From positions 1 through 64,000 of IMG/VR virus record IMGVR_UViG_3300034684_000299: a stretch of DNA of 64,000 bases; one strand, written 5' to 3'. This document shows positions 8,725 to 17,573 of the stretch, one piece after another (positions within the stretch are counted from its first letter, which is position 1; every line of letters starts with the position of its first letter). Under the pieces are notes generated by a model, which was not told the DNA's origin, ran no database searches, and saw only the letters and a program-made list of their open reading frames with translations. Both the position numbers and the translations under genes were made by a program. This DNA is from a virus.

Positions 8725-9462
8725 CTAACCTAACGTAATTTCTATATCTTCTATATACATTTCAGAAGTTTTTGTCACGGTAAAACTATATCCGTCTATT
8801 ATAGCATCAGTAGTTGTATATGTATCTGGAACAAGTTCTACTTTAACATCTTGAAATGCTGTTTCTGGTACAATAACTGAAAATTCATACCCGTCTATCA
8901 ATATTAATTCTGGAGCAATTATTTCCGATTTATTAGTAAATAAATCGCTATTATCTATTTCAAATGTTTGTAAGACAAGAAAAGCACGATAATAATATCT
9001 ATGAGTTGCTTCAGCGAAAACAATATTATCTACAAAAGCTTCGTTAGCGTATTTATTTCTAACATCGTTTCTAAGAACTATATCCCCGTCTGTAATAGAA
9101 GTCGGATAACTATTCAATTTTCTAACAATAACAGTGTATCTCCAATCCATAACTTCAGGTTCTTTCCAAGTTAAATGAACTTGATTTATATCAGGTATAT
9201 TATCAGCGACAAAATCTGTTACCGTTAAATTCAAGTTTATATCAGAAGGGAATTCAGGATTGTCTATATAATTAATTTGGCCATCTTTTTGCAAAACCAT
9301 TATAGATGTCGATTCAATTATCGCATTTTCTACATTTGTTATAGGTAATTGGACAAATCTTTTTGTATCATAAAGACTTATTAAATTACCTTCTTCTGTT
9401 ATTAAAAAATTATTTGTTATTTTTTTGACGTTTAAATTGCCTATTTGTTTGGCATTAGACAT
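8725..9462 (-). CDS. Beta-rich tail protein with fibronectin-III-like domain, 245 aa
   Basis: ATG at 9460-9462 with AAGGTAGG upstream. The N-terminus (1-60) resembles half of an RCC1-type sheet (FLITEEGNLISLYD). Residues about 78-175 look like a fibronectin-III domain (DINQVHLTWKEPEVMDWRYTVIVRK ... HRYYYRAFLVLQ). The C-terminus has two short repeated strands (IDGYEFSVIVPETAFQDVKVELV and IDGYSFTVTKTSEMYIEDIEITL), which also resemble the out-of-frame tail of the upstream 335-aa gene. It lies 13 nt upstream of propeller gene C. Probably a structural fibre or linker protein; function inferred. Confidence 0.65.
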   Translation of the reverse strand: MSNAKQIGNLNVKKITNNFLITEEGNLISLYDTKRFVQLPITNVENAIIESTSIMVLQKDGQINYIDNPEFPSDINLNLTVTDFVADNIPDINQVHLTWKEPEVMDWRYTVIVRKLNSYPTSITDGDIVLRNDVRNKYANEAFVDNIVFAEATHRYYYRAFLVLQTFEIDNSDLFTNKSEIIAPELILIDGYEFSVIVPETAFQDVKVELVPDTYTTTDAIIDGYSFTVTKTSEMYIEDIEITLG

Positions 9463-9475
9463 ATTTTAACCTACC

Positions 9476-9581
9476 TTATCCTGCTTTGAAAGGTTCTAAT
9501 GTGACATCTACATATACTTCTGTACCTGTTTCAGATTGAATACCAGCTAAATCCAAAATTATTTCATAACCTGCAAAATCA
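9476..9581 (-). pseudogene. Out-of-frame 3' extension of the 335-aa gene
   Basis: After the TGA at 9579-9581 the +1 frame stays open to TAA at 9476-9478. It encodes about 37 residues (KFDFAGYEIILDLAG ... VYVDVTLEPFKAG) that resemble the C-terminal strands of the next gene. Removing one A from the AAAA run just before the TGA would fuse the two parts. It is either a frameshift mutation, a sequencing error in a homopolymer, or recoding. Confidence 0.5.
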
Positions 9582-10586
9582 AATTTTGCTACTATCTCCT
9601 ATTCCCCAAAGATTATTTTGATTATCAATTACATAAGTCACATCATTATCCACTATTATTCTATTTTTAATAGTATATATATCTGGAGTTGAAACGGATA
9701 ATTCGTTATCACTTTTTTTAAATTTAATATTGTTGAATGTATCAGACATTTCATCTCTTTTAGATATCAATACATCTAATTTAGAATTTTGAGTTGAATA
9801 ATAATTATCGAGGTAAATATCTTCCTCATATACAGGAGCATTGGCTACCGATTCTGAGACTATCTTTATTATAGGAGAAGTAAGATTGTTTATTTTATTT
9901 AATATCAGAAAAAAGTCCTTAGTTAAATCAAGCGACATATTGCTATTAAAAGAACTACTGTTTTCTAAAAAACCAGTATTTGTTAAAGCAGTAGTATCTT
10001 GTAAAACAGTTTTATCTTCAGATAAATTCAATACTTGCGGATCAATAGATTCAGAAGGAGTATAACTATCGTATACATTGAGATACGTACCATATAAAAC
10101 AGCTAATTCGCTTGAAAAACTTGAATTCAAAGAATCAATTAAATAAGTTTTTTCGTTTTTAAAAAATGGACAATTTTCATTACATAGTTCTGTCTTATAA
10201 TATTGAACATTCATAGCACAATACATAGTACCAGTGTTTCCATCATAGATATTGTATATACAATGGGGATAATTTTTGTCATCTTCTACTAATAATCCTT
10301 TAATTATGCCTTCGCCTGTTAGAAATCCATAATTTTCATTTGGTGTTTGTATCCACAATCGCTCATAAAAACTTGAAGGTATTCTAGGATCTTTCAAAGA
10401 AACAACAACGGGAGTATTATCTATTAGTTTTAAAGCTTCTAATCCGACTAAGTTTTTTTCAAAAAAAACCCCAGCGAATTCACCGGGGTCGCTGTTCATC
10501 ATATGAAACTCATCACTAAATTCTTCTATATCTATTTCAACTGTATCCATTGGTACTATGAGTTTATTCAAAGTATTGAAAAACAT
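9579..10586 (-). CDS. Tail-region protein with cysteine module, 335 aa
   Basis: Function not recognised. Residues about 95-150 contain HCIYNIYDGNT, YCA, CNENC and PFFK, the same cysteine pattern as propeller protein B. The C-terminus (NNLWGIGDSS) looks like the start of an RCC1 strand and stops early, with a likely frameshift (see 9476-9581). ATG at 10584-10586 has no Shine-Dalgarno sequence, because the right end of IscB element 2 lies only about 3 nt upstream. Joining the two flanks of the element would restore GGAAGG about 11 nt before this ATG. Expression is therefore probably reduced by the insertion. Confidence 0.65.
   Translation of the reverse strand: MFFNTLNKLIVPMDTVEIDIEEFSDEFHMMNSDPGEFAGVFFEKNLVGLEALKLIDNTPVVVSLKDPRIPSSFYERLWIQTPNENYGFLTGEGIIKGLLVEDDKNYPHCIYNIYDGNTGTMYCAMNVQYYKTELCNENCPFFKNEKTYLIDSLNSSFSSELAVLYGTYLNVYDSYTPSESIDPQVLNLSEDKTVLQDTTALTNTGFLENSSSFNSNMSLDLTKDFFLILNKINNLTSPIIKIVSESVANAPVYEEDIYLDNYYSTQNSKLDVLISKRDEMSDTFNNIKFKKSDNELSVSTPDIYTIKNRIIVDNDVTYVIDNQNNLWGIGDSSKI
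10461..10488 (-). terminator. Intrinsic-terminator-like palindrome inside the 335-aa gene
   Basis: On the minus strand a 20-nt self-complementary stretch (CCCCGGTG ... CGCTGGGG, with G-U pairs) is directly followed by eight T. It lies in sense orientation inside the coding region, about 100 nt after the start. It would be a good Rho-independent terminator unless translation masks it. Confidence 0.5.
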
Positions 10587-10593
10587 AACAAAA

Positions 10594-10635
10594 TCTGCAG
10601 GTAACTCGCCATTTCAATGGTGAGAGGAATGCAGA
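10594..10635 (-). repeat. Right-end hairpin of IscB element 2
   Basis: Outer stem TCTGCA/TGCAGA encloses an inner stem CTCACCATT-GAA-ATGGCGAG (minus strand), with the IS200/IS605-like ATTCCTC segment on one arm. It matches the layout of the copy 3 right end. Confidence 0.7.
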
Positions 10636-10648
10636 ACTTCGCCTCCTT

Positions 10649-11941
10649 TTAAGATATTTTGTATCCATAACCGTCATTCCTTTGTAGTAATGTGAGATAT
10701 TTTGGATGTACATTACCGACACCATTTAATAAAAAGCTTGGGCTATGCCGTATTACAATTCTTCCAGTATGGATACCTTTATTTTTCCCTTTTGGTACTT
10801 TTGCTAATACTATATCGCCTGTTTTGTATCCCATATATGTTCGTTCTTTTGGGCGATAACTCTTTGGAAACCCATATTTATCCACAAAACACATTCTACG
10901 CATTCCATGTCCCATTGCTTTAATTTCTAAAACTTTCATATCTGGTTCGAGTTGAACGTTTTGGCCACTTTCTCCAACACAAGCTGCATCTATCCAATGT
11001 TCTTTTGGATACCCTTGTGTTTCACGATTGTATTTTGTCTGTCCTCCAGTTCCTACTTCGATAGGCAATCTTTCTTTCTTTAGTTGGTTAAACAGATACC
11101 AACGTGTTGCGTTGACTGCTGCTGTATCTTTGAGTGGCTTCTTTGATTCTGATTTAATTTGGTTCAGCCTTTCTGGATTATTGGCCAGAAATTCTTCGAT
11201 AGATTGATTACCTTTCTTCTGATTGCATTCGTGGCAAGCTAATGTTAGGTTACTTATTCTGTCACTTCCACCTTTAGATTTTGGTACGATATGTTCTATT
11301 TCTAATGGTATATTCTCTTTACCACAATATACACATTTCCTACCCCATTTCTCAAGGAGATACTCTTTTATTTCGTATCCATACAATGTTCCACGTTGAT
11401 ACTCTATTCCCTTAATTTCTGGATTTTGTAGTTTTTGAGTGTCAAAACGGACTAACTCCATTGAAATACCTGTAATTGGAGAAAAACGTCGAATACGTTT
11501 AATCCATGTGAGTATATTTTCTACACGACTTATAAGACTAGGTGGCAGCCAACCCTCTTTTCTCTTCCTATTCAAGAATCGTGGTTGCCTATATCTTGTC
11601 TTTCTGTTTCTGCGTGAACGTCTTACAGCTCTACGAGTATCTAAATTCTTCTTGATTACATATCCTCGGTGATGAATTACTGATGCCCAAATAACTTTCT
11701 TACCACGTTTAAAATCTGCTACTAAAGCGACTCCAGTATATTTACTGCCAGGATCGATCTTAACCTGTATTGGTTGAGTATCTCCACCTTCACGATCTTT
11801 CAGAATAATTGTGAATGGATGGTATCGAAATACTGCTGCTTTCCCTTTCTTCAATAACTCTCTTGCTCTTGCTGGATGGCAAGGCATTAATTGTTTCTTA
11901 TTCTTATCTAACACAAAAACTCGTTGTGCTGTTTTTCCCAT
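10649..11941 (-). CDS. iscB: IscB RNA-guided endonuclease, copy 2
   Basis: 430 residues, a normal IscB length. Visible in order: the PLMP domain (QLMPCHPARARELLKKGKA, residues 17-35) and RuvC-I (VKIDPGSKYTGVAL, catalytic D63). Then come the Arg-rich bridge helix (RRAVRRSRRNRKTRYRQPRF), RuvC-II (GISMELVRFDTQ, Glu), and an HNH domain (CVYCGKENIPLEIEHIVPKSKGG ... CHECNQKKGN). RuvC-III is HWIDAACVG with its Asp, and a TAM-side C-terminal domain has GYKTGDIVLAKVPKGKNKG. All catalytic residues are intact, so it is probably active. It would use the omega-RNA just upstream to cut double-stranded DNA. The ATG follows GGAGAGGAAGG. Function follows from the family; activity in this phage is inferred. 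Confidence 0.95.
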   Translation of the reverse strand: MGKTAQRVFVLDKNKKQLMPCHPARARELLKKGKAAVFRYHPFTIILKDREGGDTQPIQVKIDPGSKYTGVALVADFKRGKKVIWASVIHHRGYVIKKNLDTRRAVRRSRRNRKTRYRQPRFLNRKRKEGWLPPSLISRVENILTWIKRIRRFSPITGISMELVRFDTQKLQNPEIKGIEYQRGTLYGYEIKEYLLEKWGRKCVYCGKENIPLEIEHIVPKSKGGSDRISNLTLACHECNQKKGNQSIEEFLANNPERLNQIKSESKKPLKDTAAVNATRWYLFNQLKKERLPIEVGTGGQTKYNRETQGYPKEHWIDAACVGESGQNVQLEPDMKVLEIKAMGHGMRRMCFVDKYGFPKSYRPKERTYMGYKTGDIVLAKVPKGKNKGIHTGRIVIRHSPSFLLNGVGNVHPKYLTLLQRNDGYGYKIS

Positions 11942-12187
11942 GGAAGTTACCTTCCTCTCCTTTTCGGGTTAAAGTGAGCCTCGCCAATGTTATTCTAGCT
12001 TTTTACGTTCAACACACTGGTTTCAACCCCGTATACCTGTTTAATGTTGAACGACAGGGCTTGGAACTGGCTCCAGTATTCCAAGGTGTCATGACCAGAA
12101 TAACGTAGCCCGATAGCTTTTCAGCCCTGGCTGAGGCTGGTCAACTCCGAGGCTTCAAGCCTCCGTCTTTAGACGGGGGTTGTTGAC
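11942..12187 (-). ncRNA. IscB omega-RNA, copy 2
   Basis: Starts GTCAACAACCCCCGTC with hairpin CCGTC-TAAA-GACGG, then GAGGCTTGAAGCCTC. The long-range stem is TTATTCTGG with CTAGAATAA, and the internal stem is CGTTCAACA with TGTTGAACG. A further hairpin is CCTTGGAA ... TTCCAAG, and a conserved ATTAAACAGGT lies in the loop region. The base pairs differ from copies 1 and 3 but pairing is kept. The predicted guide is the 3' end of the neighbouring 1365-aa gene, ending GGCGGAAGGTTTAGATA. Confidence 0.85.
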
Positions 12188-15100
12188 TATCTAAACCTTC
12201 CGCCAATGTATTTTAATAAATTTTCTGTAGGTATCTCCGTTAAGATCACCAAATCATCTAACAACAAATATCCTTGTGTATTGTTTCCTAGTTTCAATGA
12301 ATGTGCCACATCAGGAGGTAAACTTATTGTCTCATAACTTAATGTATGAGGATGCAAAAATTGAACGTTATCAGCGTTGATTTTCAACACTATATTCTGG
12401 AAATTGAGTGTATTTAATTTTATAAATTCTTCTTTACTACTCAAAATTAAGTTTCCATCTATGTCTACTTCCAATATCTTTTGCCCATCTATAGTTATCA
12501 AATCTGATATAGCAGATATATCTTTTTCTAACAAATTAGCTGTTGGGAAATCAACGTCATCGTTTGGATCGTCGTATTCTAATATAATAGATAAACCTCT
12601 CATCTGTTGGATAGTGAGTTGATAATTGAAGAACATGAATTCTGATAACAATTCTGTTAAAGTAGACCAAGCAGGAGTAGCTAAATCAAATACATTTCCT
12701 CCATAAGCTATTAATTCAGTACCATTCAATGTCATTGTATTTCCTACATTGTTTAAAAACGCTGCTATAGATGTTTCACCATCTAATACCGTATAAATAT
12801 TGTTCATAGTAGGATCATAATATAAACCTATAGACCTTACTTTATAATGATTATCAAATTCAAATGGATGTGCGTTTTCAGAAAAACTTGCTACACCACT
12901 TAATTCAGTTTGTACATAACATTTAAAACCAGTACTAGTTGAATTGAATTTGATCTTATCGGATAAACTAAACAATGTATATTCTGTAGTATCCGTAGTT
13001 TTATGATAAGTACCTGTATTGGCAAAAATAGTGAATGTGTTTGCAGTTCCTAATTCATTGACAGCAAATTTTACATTGTGTAGATTAGCTCTTATTAATT
13101 CTGTACTCCCTTTGTAAGGGAAAGAAAGTACATTTATACCATCTTTGTAATAATTGTAGGATACTTTAGGATTGACATAGACTTTAGGAGATTTGGTTAA
13201 ATCCAATGTATATGCCGCGTCATATTGTATAGTAAAAAATAATTCAGTATTGGCTGAAGCAAATACAAATGGACTGTTTGGATGGTTCAAATTCACTAAC
13301 CATTTTGCATATTTTTTATCTGGATCGTAAGCTAAAAGAATAACGTCCAATGTATTATCGTCTCTAACAAACTTTATATTGTTTATATCTCTTGTTGCCA
13401 AAACTGTTTGATCCCAGTTCACAGCAGTTATTTCAACAGGTACCCAAAACTCTCCAGTATCACCATGTCTATCTTGAAGAAATCTTAGTTTGTATATTTG
13501 TCTATCTCCACCTAAACCAGTACCAACAAAATCTAATATCATTGTAGAACTTACTGGAACCTCATCAACATTCAAAATATTGTTATCTATTCTTACTCCT
13601 TTTTGATCGTATATAGGAGCTAAAGCTGTGCTTGCTGTAAATAACGAGTTTTCACTGGTTAAAGAATGTTCAAATTTAAATCTATCAGAAGTATCGGTAT
13701 TTAAAAAGGTTATACTGTTTGTTTCGTCGCTGAGATATTTTAATGAATTATACCCTGTATTCAAAACAGCGTTTGGTACATAGATCTTTGTTTCATCAAA
13801 CCATTTTACTACTTTAGCAGATATATTTGTTCCATTTAAACTCATTAGAATGGAACGTTCAGTATCGTTAAATCCTTGCATAGTATGTAAACTATTTATA
13901 TTCAAAAGCATATCAACGGTTGCTGTACTATCGGTTTCATTGTAAATAGACCAACTGATATCGTTATAATTTTTAAACTCTCTGACTATCTTTATGCTAT
14001 CTGTTTGTACACCTTGATTCTCAATTACTTGTCCATCTTTAACAAATACCACTTCATTATACAGTTTTGCTATATTAGGATTCAAAGTTAATTCTTCTAA
14101 TGTATCTATATATCCATTAGTGAGAAAATCTGTTACCATCGAGTATGGTACATGTATTTCTACTATATTGTTAATAACCTCTCTGGTTATCTCAGTAGTA
14201 GAATCAAAATAAATTATTGAGTCATAGAGAATTGTAAAATAGCCATTACTAGTAGAAGAATAATATCTATTTTGTAAATTTACTTGTTTGCTTAATAATC
14301 CATCAGTACGATCATATCTTGCTTTTACCAATGAATTGTTTAGATTTAAATAAAAACTATATACACCCCCCGAACCATAAAACCCTAATGATGTATATAC
14401 AGTTACAAGGCAATTATAAACATTACGCGTTCCCACTAGTCGGGGAGTAGTAAGTCCAGTATGCACAATAACCGTATTAGGGATCAAAGCATACAAATTC
14501 GTCGGTAAAGTATTTAAATCAGGTTGAATATATTTTCCCGGCAACATAATAACATTAGGACCAACAGTATTTGCTTTTGATATAGTCTTGAATGGTTTTT
14601 CGATTGTTCCATCTCCGTAAGTATCATCACCATCAAATCCATCTACATATACAATAGTTCCTTCCCATGTTGACCTTATCTCAGGATCTATATCTAAATT
14701 AGGAATATAAACAGCTTTAGTGTTTTTTGGTGCAAAATAATTTTCTGCATAATAAGGATTGTCTAATTCATCTTTTACATATACTTCATCAGCTGCTCCT
14801 TTATCAATACTTTGTATTTTAATAGGTTCTTGTAAAATAATAGGTTCAGATTCTATAGTATAATTACCTTCATATACGCTATGAGCAAAATATAAATTCA
14901 GTGTATAATCAGTACCTTGTTTATTTTTTCCAACAAAATAAACGGTGTTATTTAAAACATTCAATATATACATATCATCAAATGTAAAATCTGAAGTCAA
15001 TATAGTATTACTATCAATGTCCCCTTTAATAACTGTACTTAATGCTTCTTTTTGCCCATTTTCTATTGCCACAACTTGAACATCAGTCTCTTCAAATAAA

Positions 15101-16284
15101 TATTTTGGCACTGTTATATTAGGTAAGATTTTATAACCATCTGCTGTAATCCTAACATATTTAAGCTTATTTTCCGCAACTGCTAATAGCAAATCAATGT
15201 TATTTCCATCATTATTAGCATATCTTATTGTAGAACCTTCGATAATTGATGTTGCAGTATAATTTATAGCAACTCCCGATATACTTCCTGTTATAGAAGA
15301 ATTGTTTATTGTAACTGAATTTGAAGCGTCTAATGTTATAGTTTTACCATTTATAACGTTGTATGGAAATCTAGCAAATACTGCTTGTGAAGAAGAATAA
15401 GTAAAATTTGGAACGAATGAAATACTCAAACCATTAGGATACCAGTTTTGCATTAGCGAATCATATTCATATATTAAATAATTATCCTCGGCATAAAATT
15501 TTGAACTATCCCCAGCTATATTATTTGAAAAAGAAGATATTAAATCTGTATACGTTTTTGACATTGGGTCATAAATAAAACTTCTTGTTTTGTCTATTAT
15601 CATTATTTCAGTATCTGTGTTAGCTATTATTGGATCGTCATAAACGTTATCTTCGGAAGTCCAAGAAACAGGAATAATTTCTGAAGAATTAATAAATAAT
15701 TGATAAGCAATTGGTTTAGGTAAATTATTATTATCGTAATAAATGTTAGGATCATTATATATTTCTTTTTCTTTTGTTACTGATAATTCCATTCCTCCAA
15801 TTTCATTTGAATTCAAAGCTATACTATCATCAAACACTAATTCTATGGTTTGGGTTTTAAAAGGTATTTCAAATATCAATGCTGATACGCCATTTTTTAA
15901 AATACCATCCACTAATACTCTAGCATTACTTCCCCATTGAAAGTAAGTTTGGGCTGAAGTATTGGGAATTGCAGTGTCTAAATACATATAATCAATGTAC
16001 AATCCATTGCTGGTGGGAACGTCAAAAAAAGCTCCAGGCAAATTTGTTATTGTATCAGTTCTTATATATCGCGTTATAAAATCTGTTCTGTTGTAAAAAA
16101 TAGGTACACCATCAGCCAGAACATTTTTTAAGTGAGGATAAACCAAATCTGATATCATTATCTTAGCAAAACCAGATAAAAATGTATTTGGTAAATTATA
16201 CTTTACTATTTGATCAGCTATTGTTCTTGAGTTTACAGCAATTGTTTTATATGGATGAACGTATGGTAAGTGTTTGATTTGCAT
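12187..16284 (-). CDS. Large tail/fibre protein with beta-helix segment, 1365 aa
   Basis: Beta-rich throughout. Around residues 545-580 it has the phage DUF1565/pectate-lyase-like opening YVDGFDGDDTYGDGTIEKPFKTI...ANTV ... IMLPGKY, typical of right-handed beta-helix fibre proteins. The region around 1060-1280 looks concanavalin/LamG-like (KVRSIGLYYDPTMNNIYTVLDG, ATPAWSTLTELLSEFMFFNYQLT). The ATG at 16282-16284 is preceded by AAGGAGG separated by a hairpin (see 16285-16324). Its stop is formed at the junction with IscB element 2. Likely a baseplate-attached fibre or spike; specificity unknown. Confidence 0.75.
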   Translation of the reverse strand: MQIKHLPYVHPYKTIAVNSRTIADQIVKYNLPNTFLSGFAKIMISDLVYPHLKNVLADGVPIFYNRTDFITRYIRTDTITNLPGAFFDVPTSNGLYIDYMYLDTAIPNTSAQTYFQWGSNARVLVDGILKNGVSALIFEIPFKTQTIELVFDDSIALNSNEIGGMELSVTKEKEIYNDPNIYYDNNNLPKPIAYQLFINSSEIIPVSWTSEDNVYDDPIIANTDTEIMIIDKTRSFIYDPMSKTYTDLISSFSNNIAGDSSKFYAEDNYLIYEYDSLMQNWYPNGLSISFVPNFTYSSSQAVFARFPYNVINGKTITLDASNSVTINNSSITGSISGVAINYTATSIIEGSTIRYANNDGNNIDLLLAVAENKLKYVRITADGYKILPNITVPKYLFEETDVQVVAIENGQKEALSTVIKGDIDSNTILTSDFTFDDMYILNVLNNTVYFVGKNKQGTDYTLNLYFAHSVYEGNYTIESEPIILQEPIKIQSIDKGAADEVYVKDELDNPYYAENYFAPKNTKAVYIPNLDIDPEIRSTWEGTIVYVDGFDGDDTYGDGTIEKPFKTISKANTVGPNVIMLPGKYIQPDLNTLPTNLYALIPNTVIVHTGLTTPRLVGTRNVYNCLVTVYTSLGFYGSGGVYSFYLNLNNSLVKARYDRTDGLLSKQVNLQNRYYSSTSNGYFTILYDSIIYFDSTTEITREVINNIVEIHVPYSMVTDFLTNGYIDTLEELTLNPNIAKLYNEVVFVKDGQVIENQGVQTDSIKIVREFKNYNDISWSIYNETDSTATVDMLLNINSLHTMQGFNDTERSILMSLNGTNISAKVVKWFDETKIYVPNAVLNTGYNSLKYLSDETNSITFLNTDTSDRFKFEHSLTSENSLFTASTALAPIYDQKGVRIDNNILNVDEVPVSSTMILDFVGTGLGGDRQIYKLRFLQDRHGDTGEFWVPVEITAVNWDQTVLATRDINNIKFVRDDNTLDVILLAYDPDKKYAKWLVNLNHPNSPFVFASANTELFFTIQYDAAYTLDLTKSPKVYVNPKVSYNYYKDGINVLSFPYKGSTELIRANLHNVKFAVNELGTANTFTIFANTGTYHKTTDTTEYTLFSLSDKIKFNSTSTGFKCYVQTELSGVASFSENAHPFEFDNHYKVRSIGLYYDPTMNNIYTVLDGETSIAAFLNNVGNTMTLNGTELIAYGGNVFDLATPAWSTLTELLSEFMFFNYQLTIQQMRGLSIILEYDDPNDDVDFPTANLLEKDISAISDLITIDGQKILEVDIDGNLILSSKEEFIKLNTLNFQNIVLKINADNVQFLHPHTLSYETISLPPDVAHSLKLGNNTQGYLLLDDLVILTEIPTENLLKYIGGRFR

Positions 16285-16324
16285 TTAATCGTGGCTTTAT
16301 TTGATACAGCCACTGCACCTCCTT
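16285..16324 (-). promoter_or_regulatory. SD-hairpin-start translation control element
   Basis: Minus strand: AAGGAGG (16318-16324), 4 nt, hairpin GTGGCT ... AGCCAC (16291-16313), 6 nt, then ATG. Folding brings the Shine-Dalgarno to about 10 nt from the start. The same layout is seen upstream of 28335, 35093 and 45563. Confidence 0.65.
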
Positions 16325-16333
16325 CGAAAAGAA

Positions 16334-16561
16334 TCAAAGCAAATTGTCTAGATTTTGAGAAACTTTTTTAAGATCTTCTATTGTAACAGAAAAATCTTTC
16401 AATGCCTCTGTCCCATATTTAGAAATAATATGATTGTAAGCTATTTGTTTATCTTTGGCTGTAGAAGAATCAAAATCACTTATATAGGTTTTAATAGTAT
16501 CATTTAAAATTTTTAATCTGCTTTTGGCATTCATCAAAAAATCAATTTCACTTTCTCTCAT
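16334..16561 (-). CDS. Small helical protein, 75 aa
   Basis: Not recognised. ATG follows AAGGAGG at 8 nt, so it is expressed as a separate cistron. The sequence is charged and helix-forming (SRLKILNDTIKTYISDFDSS, LKKVSQNLDNLL) with no membrane segment or cysteine. It lies between the 324-aa gene and the 1365-aa fibre gene and could be a small chaperone or baseplate accessory; this is a guess from position. Confidence 0.6.
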   Translation of the reverse strand: MRESEIDFLMNAKSRLKILNDTIKTYISDFDSSTAKDKQIAYNHIISKYGTEALKDFSVTIEDLKKVSQNLDNLL

Positions 16562-16573
16562 TTAATTACCTCC

Positions 16574-17548
16574 TTAAATTATTCTAGGTGTATAGGTTTT
16601 CCCTTCTTCTTTTTTATAGATCATCATCGCTGGTTTGGTTGCTGATGAAATTAAATATTCTCCATTCCACAAACCAAATGTCTTTGTATTTCTTATAGGC
16701 GGTATAGCTACAAAAATTTTGTCTAGAGGTGTATCCGAAACTATATAAAAATCGCTGACAACGTCTATAAGTTGGTTTATACCAGGCTCTACTGGAAACA
16801 CACCTTCCTCAGATATAATTTCCATATTAATTGGCCTTTTGTCTACTATAATCCCTACTGTTTGTGAGGCTCTATTGACAGGTCCATAAACGTACGGAGT
16901 ACTTATTGTAGTAGGGAATGGTAATGTTACATTGTTAAGCAATGAAAGTCTGGCTAGATATGGTTCCAATTCCAAAACAGCCCTTTCAAACTTTGTTTTT
17001 GCTGGTGTAATTAATTTTTTGTTTCCTTCAATAACAAACGCCCAAGCAGACCTATCGTTTGGATTGAAATAACCTTCTAAATCATACAATGTTTTATCGG
17101 TATTATTCTTTATACTTATTTGTATAGTATCACCGGTTTCATCGTTGAACATAATTTCATTGATTACTACATCGTCAGGGGTTTCGAATTGAACCATATC
17201 AGGATTAGCAAAAACATGTAAATCTGTTATTGTAATAGTTCCTGTAAGTTGTTTTGAAATTCTGATACCTTGTGATACCATATCTGTTGTTATTTTTAAT
17301 ACATTTCCAGTTTCATATGTAAAAATATTGTTGGTTATTTCCAACCAGTTATTGGGGCCAACATAATTTTCTATTTTTAATTCTTCGTTTTTATCAGTAG
17401 TTAAATCTATAGAAGATATATAATAAGTGCTATCCCAATATACTTCAATAGCATCAGATTGAGACAAAGTAACTGGAAAAGTCAATATGCTTTTTGTATT
17501 AAATATTATCTTATATTTTACATGTTCTAAATTAAGAATATCATACAT
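16574..17548 (-). CDS. Beta-rich tail/baseplate protein, 324 aa
   Basis: ATG with TTTGGAGG 10 nt upstream. The predicted fold is all-beta, with two sandwich-like halves (residues 1-130 and about 135-324). It contains MISIKNNTDKTLYDLEGYF-like wording (QISIKNNTDKTLYDLEGYF at about 148-166), similar to FLKNTSTKSLYDIRIWIE in the neighbouring 17601-18209 product, so the two share a domain. No enzymatic motif is seen. It is probably a structural component of the tail tip. Confidence 0.65.
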   Translation of the reverse strand: MYDILNLEHVKYKIIFNTKSILTFPVTLSQSDAIEVYWDSTYYISSIDLTTDKNEELKIENYVGPNNWLEITNNIFTYETGNVLKITTDMVSQGIRISKQLTGTITITDLHVFANPDMVQFETPDDVVINEIMFNDETGDTIQISIKNNTDKTLYDLEGYFNPNDRSAWAFVIEGNKKLITPAKTKFERAVLELEPYLARLSLLNNVTLPFPTTISTPYVYGPVNRASQTVGIIVDKRPINMEIISEEGVFPVEPGINQLIDVVSDFYIVSDTPLDKIFVAIPPIRNTKTFGLWNGEYLISSATKPAMMIYKKEEGKTYTPRII

Positions 17549-17573
17549 TTTTTATATGCCTCCAAATATTGTG

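Larger units (their letters stand above)
10590..12187 (-). mobile_element. IscB/omega-RNA element, copy 2
   Basis: About 1.6 kb. The left end GTCAACAACC at 12187 is followed by the omega-RNA (11942-12187), iscB (10649-11941) and a right-end structure (10594-10635). The left end abuts the stop codon of the 1365-aa gene: the G of its TAG is the first base of the element. The right end lies 3 nt from the ATG of the 335-aa gene. The boundaries come from comparison with copy 3 and are good to a few bases. No transposase gene is present. Confidence 0.8.

Noticed and set aside
10649-11941. TnpB or Cas9 as the identity of the nuclease.
   Set aside because: The protein has a PLMP domain, split RuvC and an inserted HNH at about 430 aa, which is IscB. 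TnpB lacks HNH, and Cas9 is far larger and has a REC lobe.
11815-12108. Plus-strand frame of 97 codons over the omega-RNA of copy 2.
   Set aside because: It runs antisense to iscB and the structured RNA, has no ribosome binding site, and its open frame is explained by the conserved RNA stems.
10580-12190. The 1365-aa and 335-aa genes as one gene split by the IscB element.
   Set aside because: One possible right boundary gives an in-frame fusion. However, the boundary favoured by comparison with copy 3 keeps the stop and restores a ribosome binding site, so the fusion is only an alternative.
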